Positions 62,564 through 64,000 of a stretch of 64,000 nucleotides of DNA are shown piece by piece. Both the position numbers and the translations under genes were made by a program. This DNA comes from Segniliparus rugosus ATCC BAA-974 (GTDB taxonomy: Bacteria; Actinomycetota; Actinomycetes; Mycobacteriales; Mycobacteriaceae). Where the stretch lies: the NCBI RefSeq assembly GCF_000185725.2, contig NZ_KI391953.1:186001-250000 (forward strand). The letters are read 5' to 3'. Under the pieces are notes generated by a model, which was given only the letters and a program-made list of their open reading frames with translations, did no database searches and was not told where the DNA came from. Every line of letters begins with the position of its first letter. Position 1 is the stretch's first letter.

Positions 62564-63945
62564 CGGGTCGGCCCGCGCCGGCTGCTCCGGCGGCGCAGAG
62601 GCCGGTTCGGCCGGCCGTCGTCCTCGTCATCTGCTGTGTGAGCATTTTCGTCGTCATCCTGGACGCGAGCATCGTCAATGTCGCCCTGCCCGCGATCAGC
62701 AAGGGCATCGGCGGCGACGAGGGCTCGATGCAGTGGATCATCGACGGCTACGCGCTCGCCATGGCCAGCTTCCTGATCTCTAGCGGCGTGCTCGCGGACC
62801 GGGGCGGCAGGCGGCGTTTCTTCCGCTTTGGCCTTGTCCTGTTCGGGCTGGGCTCGCTTTTGTGCAGCGCGGCCCCGACGATCCACGTGCTGATCGCGGC
62901 GCGGGTGCTGCAAGGCTTCGGCGGCTCCATGCTCAACCCGGTCGCCTTGGCCATCATCGCGAACGTCTATGTCGATCCGGCCAGGCGGGCACGGGCGATG
63001 GGGGTCTGGGGCGCGGTCCTCGGCGTCGCGATGGCGCTCGGCCCGGTCCTCGGCGGCTTCCTGGTCGACTCCGCCGGCTGGCCGTCGATCTTTTGGATCA
63101 ATGTCCCGGTCTGCGCCGTCGCGGTCTGGGCGGCCCGTTTCCTCCCGGAGTCTTTCGGCGACCGGGGCCGCCGTCTGGACATTCGGGGCCAGGCCTGCAC
63201 GGTCGGGGCCATGTTCGCGCTCGTGCTCGCGATCATCGAGCTGCCGAGGCTCGGGGCGGGCTCGCCGTGGATCTGGGCGGCGTTTGGCGCGTCCGGCGTG
63301 TGCGCCGCCGCTGCGGTGGCGGCGATGTCCCGCGCCGAGCACCCGTTCATCGACGTGCGCTCGTTCCGCAATCCGCAGTACGTGGTGGCGAACCTGTGCG
63401 GTTTCGCCGGAGCGGGCGGCCAGGGCGTCTTGGTCTTCGCCTTGTCGCTCTCCCTGCAGGCCTCGTTCGGGCTGTCGGCGACGGCAGCCGGGTTGTATCT
63501 GCTCCCGATGGCGGTGGGGACGTTCGTCTGCTCCGCGATCAGCGGTCGGGCGGTGGCCAGGGTCGGGACGATCCCGCCGCTGTTCGCGGGCGGGCTCGGC
63601 ATCGCGGCCTCGGGAGCCACGCTCCTCGCTTTCAGCCCGACCTCGTGGGAAACGCTCGTCGGCGTCGCGCTCTTCGGGGCGGGGCTGGGGCTGGCGAACG
63701 CGCCGACTGCCATCATGGGGATCGCCGGGATGGGCGCGAACGCGGGCGCGGCCAGCGGGGTCGTCGCCACGTGCAGGCAGCTCGGGATCGGCGTCGGGGT
63801 CGCGCTCGCCGGCTCGCTCGCGGATCCGAGCGAGGGCAAGGTCGCCCCGTCCTGGGTGGTGCTCTGCGTCTGCGGCGCGCTCGTCGCGGCCTCCGCGTCC
63901 GCGCTGTGGCTGCGCTCCGACGTTGCGGGCGCGTCCTCCGCCTGA
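62560..63945 (+). CDS. MFS drug exporter, DHA2 family (EmrB/QacA)
   Basis: The 461-residue protein begins with ILDASIVNVALPAI, motif D1 of 14-helix drug exporters, then WIIDGYALAMAS, LADRGGRRRFF (motif A) and GAVLGVAMALGPVLGG (motif C, antiporter). It likely exports drugs or lipophilic compounds by proton antiport. The length fits 14 helices tightly. Its GTG overlaps the tam stop. Confidence 0.93.
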   Translation: MTGRPAPAAPAAQRPVRPAVVLVICCVSIFVVILDASIVNVALPAISKGIGGDEGSMQWIIDGYALAMASFLISSGVLADRGGRRRFFRFGLVLFGLGSLLCSAAPTIHVLIAARVLQGFGGSMLNPVALAIIANVYVDPARRARAMGVWGAVLGVAMALGPVLGGFLVDSAGWPSIFWINVPVCAVAVWAARFLPESFGDRGRRLDIRGQACTVGAMFALVLAIIELPRLGAGSPWIWAAFGASGVCAAAAVAAMSRAEHPFIDVRSFRNPQYVVANLCGFAGAGGQGVLVFALSLSLQASFGLSATAAGLYLLPMAVGTFVCSAISGRAVARVGTIPPLFAGGLGIAASGATLLAFSPTSWETLVGVALFGAGLGLANAPTAIMGIAGMGANAGAASGVVATCRQLGIGVGVALAGSLADPSEGKVAPSWVVLCVCGALVAASASALWLRSDVAGASSA

Positions 63946-63962
63946 GAGTTACACTTGCGGAC

Positions 63963-64000
63963 ATGGCTGAGGGCGTGCGGGGCGGGGTCTCGCTGTGGAA
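63963..64000 (+). CDS. start of a gene running off the window
   Basis: ATG 63963 is seven bases after TACACT at 63950-63955, and the frame MAEGVRGGVSLW stays open to the edge. Too little is present to identify the product. Confidence 0.5.
   Translation, partial: MAEGVRGGVSLW

Overview
The window is high-GC DNA (roughly two thirds G+C) of an actinobacterium in the mycolic-acid group. Support comes from mycothione reductase at the left edge, several F420-type luciferase-like oxidoreductases, a deazaflavin-dependent (DDN) nitroreductase domain, a porin fragment resembling MspA, trehalose enzymes, and the block cholesterol oxidase - guaB3 - guaB2 - divergent DUF5319, which I recall in the same order in Mycobacterium tuberculosis (Rv3409c-Rv3412). 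The GtrA-purK-purE and sodA-hypothetical-GDT1 neighbourhoods also recall mycobacterial order. The rest of the gene order does not look like a typical Mycobacterium; a deeper branch such as Segniliparus is my best guess and is inference only.

Layout. 0-5.1 kb: mtr, GtrA protein, purK, purE, Old Yellow Enzyme. 5.4-10.4 kb: a secreted Gly/Ser-rich repeat protein, then pyrimidine salvage (cytosine deaminase and permease, divergent TetR, upp) with a 36-bp tandem repeat growing out of the 3' end of upp. 10.5-16.6 kb: acyl-CoA dehydrogenase, a proline-rich membrane protein, a DUF4873-DDN fusion divergent from an AurF-like di-iron enzyme across a near-perfect operator dyad, an amino-acid permease and SixA. 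16.6-22.5 kb: a duplicated sixA start, a secreted M1 peptidase, DUF2786/TIGR04338/GNAT operon, amidase, ferritin. 22.6-28.2 kb: a GlpQ/DUF4328/SppA operon, LLM oxidoreductase, GIY-YIG protein, MsrA. 28.4-36.5 kb: SodA, GDT1-type Mn exporter, 3-hydroxyacyl-CoA dehydrogenase, AAA ATPase, metallo-beta-lactamase fold protein, DUF6474 operon. 36.5-41.7 kb: an OtsB-GH15 fusion flanked by two paralogous secreted proteins. 41.7-46.7 kb: choD, guaB3, guaB2, DUF5319. 47-51 kb: AraC/MFS pair, otsA with its small upstream gene, tRNA-Thr and a decayed partial copy of that tRNA. 51.3-57.2 kb: secreted GH2 enzyme, adenylate cyclase, broken porin, frameshifted secreted gene, orphan IS3 OrfA. 57.2-64 kb: two LLM paralogues, methyltransferases, AraC, sugar and drug MFS transporters.

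Themes. (1) Trehalose: otsA makes trehalose-6-phosphate, and the OtsB-GH15 fusion could dephosphorylate it and possibly hydrolyse trehalose. (2) Oxidative and metal stress: MsrA, SodA, GDT1 and ferritin, with candidate metal-regulator boxes. (3) Purine and pyrimidine supply: purE/K, guaB2/B3, cytosine salvage and upp. (4) A striking promoter architecture: at about twenty genes a TAnnnT -10 element lies exactly 6-7 bases before the start codon, which predicts widespread leaderless transcription and was used here to choose starts. (5) Several short duplications are anchored on gene ends or on the tRNA. No phage, CRISPR array, rRNA operon or complete insertion sequence is visible.
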